This document shows, one piece after another, positions 8,550-17,540 of a stretch of 55,948 nucleotides of DNA. The notes below the pieces were generated by a model, which had not been told where the DNA came from, searched no databases, and saw only the letters and a program-made list of their open reading frames with translations. Position 1 is the stretch's first letter. Each line of letters begins with the position of its first letter. The DNA lies in contig NZ_LFLZ01000060.1 in NCBI RefSeq assembly GCF_001189845.1, positions 1 to 55,948 on the forward strand, written 5' to 3'. This stretch comes from Bradyrhizobium tropiciagri. GTDB taxonomy: Bacteria > Pseudomonadota > Alphaproteobacteria > Rhizobiales > Xanthobacteraceae. Made by a program: the position numbers and the translations under genes.

Positions 8550-9230
8550 ATGGAGAATGAGGTGGGCACAACGCTTGACAACAGATCAGGATCGGCGAGC
8601 CAGCAGCGGATCGTGGTCACGGCTACAGGCGCCGGCGTCGGAAAGACCGTGTTCTGCGCAGGGCTCGTCAATCTCCTTGGCGCAAGGTTCTGGAAGCCGA
8701 TTCAGGCCGGCCTCGAAGGAGAGACGGACACCGAGTGCGTTGCTCGGCTTGCCAGTCTTCCGCCGGATCGCATTGTACCTGAGGGGTACCGACTGCAAAC
8801 GACCGCTTGGCCGCACTGTTCCACGGAAATCGACGAGGCTCGCATTAAGCCTGAATTGCTGGACGTGCCGGACACCGGAGGACAGCCGCTCGTGATCGAG
8901 GGGACCGGGGGGCTCATGGAGCCGCTGAATTGTGGTTCGCTTTACGTTGACCTGTTGGAGAGGTGGCGAATTCCTGTAGTGCTGTGCACCAGTACAACTG
9001 CGAGTACAATTAATTGTTCATTGCTCTCCATAGAGGCGATCCGAAGGCGCCAGATCGACATTCTTGGAGTCGCCTTGATTGGCGAAAAGAACCCGGATGC
9101 CGTGAGAGCGATTTGCGAGATTGGACGGGTGCGGTGGTTGGGGCGACTGCCATGGATTTCGCCCCTGTCGGCGGATAGCCTGGAAGCTGCATTCAAGGCC
9201 TCCTTCTTGCGTGACGATTTCAAGTCATGA
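8550..9230 (+). CDS. bioD: dethiobiotin synthase
   Basis: Converts 7,8-diaminopelargonate, CO2 and ATP to dethiobiotin, the penultimate step of biotin synthesis. From the ATG at 8550 the protein is about 226 residues, normal for BioD. It shows the P-loop (ATGAGVGKT), the substrate-site block KPIQAG, and EGTGGLMEPLN corresponding to the usual EGAGG region. In the P-loop the usual GTDTGVGKT form has lost its Asp-Thr pair to Gly-Ala, which may affect Mg-ATP binding. No bioB, bioF or bioA is visible nearby. Rhizobial symbiosis islands are known to carry bio genes; this may be the last intact member of such a locus. Confidence 0.85.
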   Translation: MENEVGTTLDNRSGSASQQRIVVTATGAGVGKTVFCAGLVNLLGARFWKPIQAGLEGETDTECVARLASLPPDRIVPEGYRLQTTAWPHCSTEIDEARIKPELLDVPDTGGQPLVIEGTGGLMEPLNCGSLYVDLLERWRIPVVLCTSTTASTINCSLLSIEAIRRRQIDILGVALIGEKNPDAVRAICEIGRVRWLGRLPWISPLSADSLEAAFKASFLRDDFKS

Positions 9231-9710
9231 GACGCGGTCCGCGTCGTGTAAGGCGCCTTCTCGCATGCAGGCCAAACGAGCCGTCGCCAGAACGAAGGGC
9301 TTCGACCAAGCAAGCAGGAAAAGCGCAGGTTTCCTGCACATAATGGGCGAGAGGAGCGGCAAGCCGAGATCGCGTCTTGTTGTATTCTCCGAACCGCACA
9401 ACTGGGGTTTTGAGGTCGGCCCTCCTCGATAGTCACGCTGGTTGGTAGTTACGGTCGCTGGTAAGCGGCTTAATGGTGATCCTCATTTGTGCATTTTGTC
9501 GGGTACAGGACCTAGGACGACCCGGAGATCATTGATTGCTAGCCGGCTGTGCTGCCGTCTATAGCCGACACCGGTGAAGTCCGGCAGGTCGTCATTCTGA
9601 CGGTGCTGGCCTAGAAATCCCGATCTTCCATTTGCGAAAGCCGAACGGCAAGTGTAACCTAAAGTTGTTACAGCTCGTCAATTTCATCCTCCCGTAAATG
9701 GAGACTGCCG
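9231..9710. other. intergenic, no convincing gene
   Basis: The short frames in this stretch have no recognisable family features. I searched for the expected neighbour bioA or other bio genes and saw none. Confidence 0.4.
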
Positions 9711-10427
9711 GTGAATAGTATTGATCATTATCCTGGGCTGAAGGCTCAACTCGACCCTAAGGGCAAGGTGAGCAAGGTCGAAACGCAAGAACGCGGAGGC
9801 CAAACATATATCCGCGTTACCCAGCACTTTGCCGATCACGAAGGAGGCCAATATCTCTTCAAGATGGCGGCGCAAAATGCGGAGCTGATTGCTGTAGACA
9901 ATGTCGTAGAGTTCCCGTCCGAAGGAACGGTAATTCAAGCCGCGATTAGTTACAGCGGCACGATGAGCGACAGCGATCATGCAAAGGTCGCTCAGGAGGC
10001 GATTGACCAGGTCGATAAATTCAAGACTGGAGATGGACCCGATCATGGAAACCTGGCGTGCATGTGGGCCTGTCGACATGTTGTGTTTTTCGCCGTGAAT
10101 GTCTGGATCACGAAGAGCGATGGCACAGCGACCTTCTATGATGAGCTTCAAAGAGGCGGTATGAAGCCCGAAAAAGCTGACAATCTTCCGCCGGGGGCGT
10201 TGATTATCTCGCCGACGACCAGCAAAGGTGTTGGTCATGTAGGTATTCTGGGCGCGGGCAAAGGTGGCGATCGCCTCGTCTATTCAAATCACAGCCCTTC
10301 GCATAGAGATCCTGTTGCGCGATGGAAGCAGAATTACACTGTCAAAACGTTCACTGACGCCCATAGCGCGATAGGTTTACGGACGTACTTCTACCGTCTG
10401 CCGATGGTCGGTCCGGCTGTGTCGTGA
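9711..10427 (+). CDS. NlpC/P60-like cysteine peptidase
   Basis: A 238-residue protein with an N-terminal beta-rich domain of about 85 residues and a C-terminal papain-like fold. The likely triad is Cys117 in GNLACMWA, His176 in GVGHVGILGAG and Asn193 in YSNHSP. This order suits NlpC/P60 or CHAP-like peptidases that cut peptidoglycan or peptide amides. No signal peptide is present, so it would act in the cytoplasm or be exported by a specialised route (phage release, type VI or bacteriocin-like delivery). The GTG start at 9711 is taken because the frame is closed upstream. The next small frame starts at its stop codon (TCGTGATG) and might be an immunity gene, though this is speculative. Confidence 0.6.
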   Translation: MNSIDHYPGLKAQLDPKGKVSKVETQERGGQTYIRVTQHFADHEGGQYLFKMAAQNAELIAVDNVVEFPSEGTVIQAAISYSGTMSDSDHAKVAQEAIDQVDKFKTGDGPDHGNLACMWACRHVVFFAVNVWITKSDGTATFYDELQRGGMKPEKADNLPPGALIISPTTSKGVGHVGILGAGKGGDRLVYSNHSPSHRDPVARWKQNYTVKTFTDAHSAIGLRTYFYRLPMVGPAVS

Positions 10428-10711
10428 TGCTGTTGACCAAGCGAACCATGGCATTCGCCAGAATCGCTTGTGGTTTGTTCGGTGATGATAGTTTCGCGCC
10501 CTGGTCGGCTAACCCCGCACAGGGCGCGGCCCAGATGAATGCGCTTTGTTATTCTCCCATGAAGCAAAGATTCATTGGAGAAGCGCGCCAGCGCGGACGT
10601 GCTCGACGCGAGTGTCTTTTGTTTCGGACCTGCGCTGCACTTCAATTCAACGTCGGGCCGGTCCATTGCATTCTAGGCACTCTGGAATATTCGTGCCGAA
10701 CGAGGATGTGA
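10424..10711 (+). CDS. doubtful small ORF after the peptidase
   Basis: A 95-codon frame whose GTG-ATG start overlaps the peptidase stop codon. Such coupling is seen with immunity genes. The sequence (KRTMAFARIACGLFGDD near the start) shows no known domain, and the second half has the arginine/cysteine bias of non-coding frames. It may be only partly coding or not a gene. Confidence 0.2.
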   Translation: MMLLTKRTMAFARIACGLFGDDSFAPWSANPAQGAAQMNALCYSPMKQRFIGEARQRGRARRECLLFRTCAALQFNVGPVHCILGTLEYSCRTRM

Positions 10712-11006
10712 TGCTTGCAGACGCGGCCGTGTCGTTTCGGTCTATTTTTGCTGTGGATCTCAGCGGCTCGTGCGCGTTCCGCCAGGGATATCCACATCCG
10801 TAGATTGACACTGCCGGAATCCGGCGAATACTAGCCAGAGTTGCATCAGCTGATTTGTCCGATTTGACTTAGCAATTCCTCGCGATCCGATCCGGTCATC
10901 TGTCTCCCTTTTGGAGATGGAGATGTTGGCGTTTGTGTCGCTGTCTTCGTCGCCTGACGGAGGCGGTCAGTCATTCCATATGTCATGAACTTTTGGGGCG
11001 TGCGCT
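10712..11006. other. intergenic, no gene seen
   Basis: No supported reading frame. The lipoprotein gene starts at its right end. Confidence 0.4.
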
Positions 11007-11992
11007 ATGAACAACGTTTTGCACCAGGCAATTGGCCGTCATCTTAGGAATACTAGCGCTACCAGGCGGTATTTACCTCTTGCGCTCCACGGCATTCGAA
11101 ATGTGTCGGCGTGCTTGGTTCTGGCTCTCACTTCGTGCGCGCTTGCCGCCTGCAATTGGACGGGCTCCCTTGGCGGACCCGAACGAGTGGCTCCGGTGGC
11201 TGATGAAGTCGCCGAAATGAAGATCTATGCGAACAGTTACGCGGAGTTGTCGAGGGGGAGTGCAGCCGACCAAGTGGCCGCGCGAAACAACATGATAGCG
11301 GCGCGGATGTACGTCATCGACATGGAGTATACGCAGTATGAGGGACAGCTGATGCATGAGGGACAGGCCGTCGACTTCAGCACAAAACTCACATCTGGCG
11401 TCCTGACGACGACAGCAGGACTGATCGGCAATCTCGGGACTTCGCATGCCCTTGCAGAGACCGCCACGCTGATAAATGGCCTGGACTCCGCATACAATGA
11501 TAAGATTCTCAAGAGTCAGATCATTCAGAACGTGATGTCGGCAATGCGCACAGCGCGGCACGATCAAGCGGCCGTCATATATGCGAATATGTACTGCCCC
11601 GTTTCCGTCTATCCAATAGGGTTCGCGCTGAGTGATCTCGAGACCTACTATCGTGCGGGTACGTTTCAGACCGGGCTCATCAAGCTAACGCAAACAGTGA
11701 CCAAGGCCGAGAGCGACGCCAAGCTACGCAGGACAATAACAAGCCTGCGCCCACGCCGGACGCCCAAGCGAAGCTGGATGCGAACGCGACGGAAGCAACC
11801 GTGAAGGCGGACGCAAAGACGCCAGCCAAAGCCGCAGCTACGGGACAGTCGATGGCGGCAGCGTGCAGGGCACCGGCGGGTCAGGATGTCAGCTATTACT
11901 TGCCGCGGGTTCCCACATCTGTCGCAAAAAAGAAGGACTCTTCGGCTCCGACGAACCTCGCCGGGCAGGCCAACCAGAAGGCTCCGCTGTAG
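11007..11992 (+). pseudogene. lipoprotein of unknown function, C-terminal frameshift
   Basis: The first frame (11007-11804) starts with an ATG and a lipoprotein signal peptide with lipobox LAAC, cysteine at residue 49. It is followed by an alpha-helical region of about 190 residues. After about 11,725 this frame becomes arginine-rich nonsense (RPRRTPKRSW). The next frame reads a plausible low-complexity tail, DNNKPAPTPDAQAKLDANAT to TNLAGQANQKAPL, ending at 11992. A single frameshift near 11,725-11,735 therefore separates the ends of one protein of about 328 residues. It may be a real mutation or a base error. The expected location is the inner leaflet of the outer membrane or the periplasm. 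I do not recognise the family. Confidence 0.55.
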
Positions 11993-12877
11993 AAAGCCAA
12001 GGAAGCAGTTGGCGAGATCGTGCCCGTTGCATGCTTTTAGCGAATCCCGGCATCGCGTTGCATTCCACGGAATCCGCCTCGTTTGATCTTCACGGGATTT
12101 GTTGGGGAGGCAGGCTCTCGGTCAGGAATGCATCGCATAGAGCCTGGCCCATAAGCGGCGGCCGCAATCGGTCGGACCTCGATCTCACTGAATGAGCGAG
12201 ATGTTCACAATGTACATTTGTCCGGCGCCGTTGAAGGCGACGGCTTCATGAGTCGAACAGGTCCGCTCCTATTGGCCATGTTTCGTCCTGGCGATGCGAT
12301 TAAATCGACATCATCGATCACAGGGGATGGACGCAGCGCCGTGCATGGAGACCGTGGCAGCAGAGTGGCCCGCTGACGGCCTGATCTAGTCTAGGAATTG
12401 CCTAAATTAGGCTGTTACCGCCACGCAATGCTCCAACGGACGCGGATCGAAAGGAAGTGCGGAACGCCCGCGTAAGCTCCCTGTTCGCGGTCGCGGGGAA
12501 GGTCTACATGCCCGCCGACGGTTTAACGATGGCCGGTACATCAGTGGCCAATACCCGCCAAGTTCAGGGGCTTCTTCCGACGTCAGATGGTTTAAAAAGA
12601 AGATGAATACCGATCCGGATTTCCTCGAGAAGACCGCGGCGCCTTGCGGCACCCTGCTCCTGAGGATCCGCAGCTGCACTTCGAGTTCTTTGTGGACGAC
12701 GGCTGTGGCATCGTCGAAGGGATACCGGGCTGCGCTTCCATTTGGCTCGAGTAGCTGAAACGAGAAGCCGCGGCTCAGTCGGGCTTACAAAGCAGTCCGC
12801 TATGCTCGAAACCGATCTACTAGCGGTAATCCAGACGTCGGTCGGCGAAGATCCCCTAATTAGGCGAAGCCAAGTCG
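11993..12877. other. intergenic, probably decayed coding sequence
   Basis: No intact gene. Short protein-like stretches occur in two forward frames around 12,460-12,750 (for example SLFAVAGKVYMPADGLTMA, and later FEFFVDDGCGIVEG), suggesting a frameshifted relic that I cannot identify. Confidence 0.3.
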
Positions 12878-13165
12878 CTATCGGCGATACTGCGGGCCGC
12901 CGGAGTTATCAGGGTCGATCGGCCCATCGGGAGAGTCGGGGGGAACGCGCCCAGTGCGTGGTGGCCGCTCATCGAGACGAGTTGCAGATGCGGCAGCCGG
13001 CACGCGTTTGCGGTCCAATTTTGCTTTGGGGAAGTCTTTGGCGGGGCCTTGCTTGGCCGCTGGAGGGTTAAAGCTTTCTTGGGCGAATGTGGCCCCGCAG
13101 AATGATGCGATGAGGGCTATGGCCAATAATGTTCTGGTTAGTACCGCGCTCATCATTTCCGCCAT
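12878..13165 (-). CDS. small exported protein of unknown function
   Basis: From the ATG at 13165 the product has about 95 residues with a good Sec signal peptide (LTRTLLAIALIASFCGATFA, cleavage before QES) and a proline-rich mature part ending in DPDNSGGPQYRR. ATGs at 13156 and 13153 are alternative starts. It lies 52 bases downstream of the CHASE2 gene on the same strand and is probably co-transcribed, so it may be a periplasmic partner of that sensor. No domain is recognised. Confidence 0.5.
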   Translation of the reverse strand: MAEMMSAVLTRTLLAIALIASFCGATFAQESFNPPAAKQGPAKDFPKAKLDRKRVPAAASATRLDERPPRTGRVPPDSPDGPIDPDNSGGPQYRR

Positions 13166-13217
13166 CCAGTTTTTCTCGATAGTTGTCTTCTGGCCTTCTG
13201 TTTCAACTCTTGCCTTA

Positions 13218-14513
13218 TCAGGAGTGGGGCGCCAAAACATTGCTCTTTGCCTGCCTTAACTTGAGGTAATGTTCAAAGCGCTCGACATAAGGCTCGAGGA
13301 CGGCGTGGATACCTAAGCCCATCAATGGAATGAAAGCGTCGAAAAATACGCCGCGGATATGCAGTGCTAGCAACGAGACCACGAACGCTAGTCCTGCAAG
13401 CCCGCAGAGGGCAAACAGTTTCGTCCACATTCGGGAGAGTAGCCCAAGCACAATGGCCGCGAGCACACCAAAAACGAGTTCGGCCACAACCAATACCCGC
13501 TCGGACAATCCGGCGCGCACCCGAGAATCCAGGATGGCTTCCGCATAATTCGCGTGCATTTCCACACCGAGCATGGGGCCAACGGGCGTGTTGTGCAGAT
13601 CGACGAGGCCTCCTCGATTGATGGCGTCTCGAGACCAGCCGCCACCGACGATAGCGATCGTTGAATCCAGCGCCGATTGATCAAGCGTACCAAGACGGAC
13701 GTCGCGTGCCGAAAAAATGGCTTTGGCTTTCTCCAATCTGTCGTGCGTGAAAAAGTCTAAATAACCGAGTTCTTGCTCGTCCGGCGTGAACCTCTCGACC
13801 GAGTCAGGAGCCTGCGCCCGGGCGATCGCCATGGCGAAGGAGTCCATCGTGGTGCCGTCATCCATCTCTATCGGCGGGGGAATCCGTAAGTCATCTCGAG
13901 GGAGGGCGATGTAGCCACAGAAGATATTCGACATGGCGGCTTCAGAGGGTATACCGGCTGCTGACGTGCATAGGCCGCTTGCCTGGTAGATATCCGCATC
14001 GCGATGGTATTTGCCCTTGGCCGCACTCGAAATCGGAGTCGCGAGGATGACTTTTTTATCACTACGAGCGGCTTTTCTGATCGCTTCGATTAATTTTTGT
14101 GTCTCATCGCGGTAATCGGCGGGGATCTCAAAGGCCTGAGGGGTCGGCAAACGCACATCGAAGTCGAGGGCGATGATGTGAACGTTTTTTTGAGCGAGGT
14201 TGGTAACGATTGTCGCGAGGTAGTCCCGCTTTATTGGCCGACGTCCCGCCAGTGGGCCCGCCCAATACTCATCATTTCCAACGAGAACAATTTTGACATA
14301 GCGCGGTCGCGCTGGGCGCGGACCCCAATCGAGCAATGCTTGAAAGAAGCTTGCGCGGGCGCGTGCCAACCTAAAATGCTTGTACAAAAGCGGTGCGCTG
14401 AACTCGGCAAATATAAGGATAAGAGCCGCTACCAGCCAATATGATAGCTTCTTTTCGCGCAAGCGCCGTAGGAGAGAGGCGATCTGCGAAGGTTGATTCA
14501 CTGTCTGAGACAT
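13218..14513 (-). CDS. CHASE2-domain membrane protein without output domain
   Basis: From the ATG at 14513 (MSQTVNQ) the protein has 431 residues. An N-terminal membrane segment (YWLVAALILIFAEFSAPLLY) precedes an extracytoplasmic CHASE2 domain of about 280 residues; its features include KIVLVGNDEYW, HIIALDFDVRLP, ILATPIS and STIAIVGGGWSRDAIN. Three C-terminal membrane segments follow (for example VLAAIVLGLLSRMW and FIPLMGLGIHAVLE). CHASE2 proteins normally continue into a cyclase, kinase or GGDEF domain. Here the chain ends about 20 residues after the last membrane segment, so it needs a separate partner or has lost its output. The small exported protein downstream is a candidate partner. Confidence 0.8.
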   Translation of the reverse strand: MSQTVNQPSQIASLLRRLREKKLSYWLVAALILIFAEFSAPLLYKHFRLARARASFFQALLDWGPRPARPRYVKIVLVGNDEYWAGPLAGRRPIKRDYLATIVTNLAQKNVHIIALDFDVRLPTPQAFEIPADYRDETQKLIEAIRKAARSDKKVILATPISSAAKGKYHRDADIYQASGLCTSAAGIPSEAAMSNIFCGYIALPRDDLRIPPPIEMDDGTTMDSFAMAIARAQAPDSVERFTPDEQELGYLDFFTHDRLEKAKAIFSARDVRLGTLDQSALDSTIAIVGGGWSRDAINRGGLVDLHNTPVGPMLGVEMHANYAEAILDSRVRAGLSERVLVVAELVFGVLAAIVLGLLSRMWTKLFALCGLAGLAFVVSLLALHIRGVFFDAFIPLMGLGIHAVLEPYVERFEHYLKLRQAKSNVLAPHS

Positions 14514-15259
14514 CGGCGGGCAGGTCCACCACAAGGCAATAAAGCAAAGAAAGAGCTTTGAGTTCGTAGACTTGCATTATGCTCATCCATTTGACGGGCG
14601 CTAGGGAAACTTGTCTACCTCAAAGTGAGTGAGGAGGAGGTAGTTGGTTGGCGCGGACAAACGAGCGGAAATTACAAGCTGCACGGCGCGACATTGTCGC
14701 TACCACGCGAAGGCAACTCGGTCGTTGACGACCTTCGGACGACCGTTTCGCCGTGTATGACCCGAAACAGCCATGCGCGAGACGCAAACGATATCTACCG
14801 ACTTTAGCGGCATGGCCCTCGTCCAGGACGACCGAGCTCCTACAGAAGATCATATGGCACAAAGCGATTGTCTGTGACTAGATGCGCCCCATCGCAGTCT
14901 CCGAGTTTTAGTTGGTACGTAACGGACGAGGTCGTGTATCGTCGAGCGCCGCGTTCGCCACTGCTGCCGATATGGGGTGTCGCAAGAAGCTTGCCTCAAG
15001 GCTGCCGCCTGCACCTTGAAGGTCATCAGCTCTCGATTGGCTTCGATATAGGATAGCCTTGCTTAAGTAGTTCCAGTTCAACGCTGTGGACCACGTCAAC
15101 CTTGCTGCAACTCCACTCAAGCGCCGATAGCATCAGAGGGGCTTTGATCCGACACCGCGCTTGATGCCATCAAGGAAACGGCTAATACCGCAGTTCGAAC
15201 CGACACGTGAGTGTGCTTCGGCTCGACGATGCCTCCCACACGACGGACCGTCCTACACC
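14514..15259. other. intergenic, no convincing gene
   Basis: About 0.75 kb between the divergent CHASE2 and DUF3800 genes. Frames are short and uncharacteristic. Promoters for both flanking genes should lie here, but none could be identified by eye. Confidence 0.4.
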
Positions 15260-16081
15260 ATGCCGAAAGTCGTGAATTTCTACCTCGATGATTCGGGCAC
15301 CAGACATCCGGATCACGCCCAAGGAAAGCGGGCTGCGCACGGATACGACTGGTTCGCCTTGGGAGGAGTGCTGGTCAAAGAGGAAGACGAAGATACGGCG
15401 CGGGCCTTGCACAAAGCGTTTTGCGACAAATGGAACATCGTCGACGCGATTCATTCGGTTGAAATTAGAGGTCGCACCGGCAATTTCCTGTGGCTCATGG
15501 AATTGAGCCAGCCGAACCAGGACAAGTTCTTTGAGGAACTCTATCAGCTGATGAGGATCGCTCCCGTCACGGGTCTGGCCTGCGTGATAGATCGCCCGGG
15601 CTACAACGCGCGATATGCCGACAAATACGCGGGGCAACGATGGATGCTCTGCAAGAGCGCCTTCAACATCGCCGTCGAGCGCGCGGCCAAGTACGCCCGC
15701 TCGATGGGATATCGCCTTCGTGTCTCGCCCGAGCGATGCAACAAACCCGAAGACGCGATGATCAAGGGGTACTATGAGGACTTGAAGACGAAGGGCCCTC
15801 CCTTCGCGGTCGACACCTCTGACAAATATGCGCCAATGACGGCCGAGCAATTCAAGGAAACGCTCTACGAGCTCAAGCCGAAGAAGAAGTCGTCTCCGAT
15901 GGCGCAGTTCGCCGATCTGTTCCTTTGGCCCATCTGCATCGGTGGCTACCACGCCGGCAATCGTCCGTTCCAACGGCTGATGCAGGACGGCAAATTGATC
16001 GAGTGCGGAATGGCGTCGGAGGAGTGGCCGATGCTGGCGACGAAGTACTACTGCTTCGACAACGTCAAACGTCGGCCCTGA
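15260..16081 (+). CDS. DUF3800-domain protein
   Basis: A 273-residue protein taken from the ATG at 15260 (MPKVVNFYLDDSGTRHPD). The opening hydrophobic strand followed by LDDSG is the hallmark of DUF3800, thought to be an RNase H-like fold and often found near mobile elements and defence genes. Later conserved-looking parts are WFALGGVLV, EIRGRTGNF and the C-terminal QFADLFLWPI, where QxAD is typical of the family. The reading frame extends upstream to 15161, but those residues do not fit the family. Biochemical function is unknown. A hairpin follows the stop. Confidence 0.75.
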   Translation: MPKVVNFYLDDSGTRHPDHAQGKRAAHGYDWFALGGVLVKEEDEDTARALHKAFCDKWNIVDAIHSVEIRGRTGNFLWLMELSQPNQDKFFEELYQLMRIAPVTGLACVIDRPGYNARYADKYAGQRWMLCKSAFNIAVERAAKYARSMGYRLRVSPERCNKPEDAMIKGYYEDLKTKGPPFAVDTSDKYAPMTAEQFKETLYELKPKKKSSPMAQFADLFLWPICIGGYHAGNRPFQRLMQDGKLIECGMASEEWPMLATKYYCFDNVKRRP

Positions 16082-16090
16082 AACACAAAC

Positions 16091-16112
16091 GCCCAAGCAT
16101 TTCTGCTCGGGC
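16091..16112 (+). terminator. hairpin after DUF3800 gene, possible terminator
   Basis: GCCCAAGCA, loop TTTC, TGCTCGGGC form a 9-base stem with one mismatch, starting 9 bases after the DUF3800 stop. No T-tract follows, so termination is only a possibility. Confidence 0.3.
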
Positions 16113-16350
16113 GGAAGGGCGGCCACTCGCGGTGACCTCGTAGGCTAGGCCTGCGTCTAAAATAGATACCGGCGCCCCTTAGTCAATCGGTATATTTTCG
16201 CCTTCCAATGGAACGGTTAGCGGTTCCTAAATCGATCCGGTTCGGACCTGTCCCCCAAAAGTGATTCGGAGATTTCGACGGCGAATGGCGGCTAATCCAG
16301 GGAGTGAAGATGCCACCCCGCCCCCGGAACCCTCTGTTGACGCCAGATCC

Positions 16351-17016
16351 CTAGCGCCTCGACCGCTTCTGGACCGGATCGGGCGGAGGCAACCGGCTCG
16401 GAAAATACCAGCCGCCACGCCTACTGATCGGCGCCCCCTTACCGGTCGTGCGACGCAGATAGCCATCCCAGATGCGCCATTCCGGATCTTCCGTCCGGAC
16501 GAAAATCCCGCCTTTGACGCCGAACTCGACGATCGGGTGCCCCAATGCGATTCTGAACTCCGTGCGGTCCAAGCCCATCGCAGCTAAGCAATCTTCCAGC
16601 GTATCGGTTTCGTCCACCGCTTCGTTCATCGCGGACTCGGTCAGCCCCGACCGCATTAGCCGCTTGAGCAAGTCGAGAACCTCGTCATCGTGTTCCGAGG
16701 AGTAGAACTTCACGCGCATCCGACCGCGAACGAGATAGCAGGCCTTCGCGCCGGGCTCTCGGTCCTCGGCGCGCTCGACCGCTGCGTATTTCGGAATATC
16801 GCGGATGTCCGGAGGCCGCCGCTCTCCGTGCTCGGAGATACGTGGCTTGCAAGCCATCTGCAGCGCATCCGCAACGCGCGGGAGGCCGAACTCCGCGATC
16901 CAGTCGGCGAACGCGGCGGTCCAGCCCGGCCCGAGAGGCTCGTCAGGCCATGCCTTGCTTTCCCACATCTCGCGCAGCCTCAAAGCCGCGCCACGCCATT
17001 CCGGATTGGAGCCCAT
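16351..17016 (-). CDS. hypothetical protein divergent from Wadjet operon
   Basis: The likely start is the ATG at 17016 (MGSNPEWRGAALRLREMW), preceded by AGGCGA; the frame is open upstream to 17139, but that part is uncharacteristic. The 221-residue product is acidic and tryptophan-rich, with ends resembling rhizobial hypothetical proteins (WRIWDGYLRRTTGKGAP, then GGWYFPSRLPPP). The base composition is G+C-rich like the neighbouring jet genes, so it may have travelled with them. It is transcribed away from jetA across a 524-base gap. No DNA-binding motif is obvious. Function unknown. Confidence 0.55.
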   Translation of the reverse strand: MGSNPEWRGAALRLREMWESKAWPDEPLGPGWTAAFADWIAEFGLPRVADALQMACKPRISEHGERRPPDIRDIPKYAAVERAEDREPGAKACYLVRGRMRVKFYSSEHDDEVLDLLKRLMRSGLTESAMNEAVDETDTLEDCLAAMGLDRTEFRIALGHPIVEFGVKGGIFVRTEDPEWRIWDGYLRRTTGKGAPISRRGGWYFPSRLPPPDPVQKRSRR

Positions 17017-17540
17017 CGTAAGGTCGCCTGTGGATGGACGGTTCGAATCATGTTGAATCCTACGCCCCGGCCAGTGGGACGAACCAGCCATGGTACTGGC
17101 GTCATTCGCAGAAAAATTTTCGTCGGTCTCGGCGGCCAAATCTTGAATCCGCCGGTGAATAACGGGGACAGCGATTCGTAGCGCCGCTGGCTCAGCGGCA
17201 ACGTGCTCCCGGGGAGACCCGCGACGGAAATGGGTACCTTTTCAACGGACAGCGGTAATCCGCGCGTTCCACGGCGTGGCCTCAAGGATTTGCGATAACG
17301 CGCATGTCCGGCCAGGACGGGCAATAGGTCGATCTGGGTGGTTGACTGCTCCCGAAATTGCCACCATTGGTCGGACATGGGGCAGTCGCGTTCAGGGCAT
17401 GAAACGGCTTCTTTTCTCGCATTCGCGAAACGAAGGTGTCGCGGGCCTGGCCGCCATCCGCGCGACGACCGCACATACACGCAGCCCGTCGCGATGGCCA
17501 TGACCGGGCCCGTCTTCCGCAAATCGGAAAAGCGGTCGAC
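17017..17540. other. divergent intergenic region upstream of jetA
   Basis: No supported gene. It must hold the jet promoter, but no convincing -35/-10 pair or operator could be picked out by eye. Confidence 0.4.
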
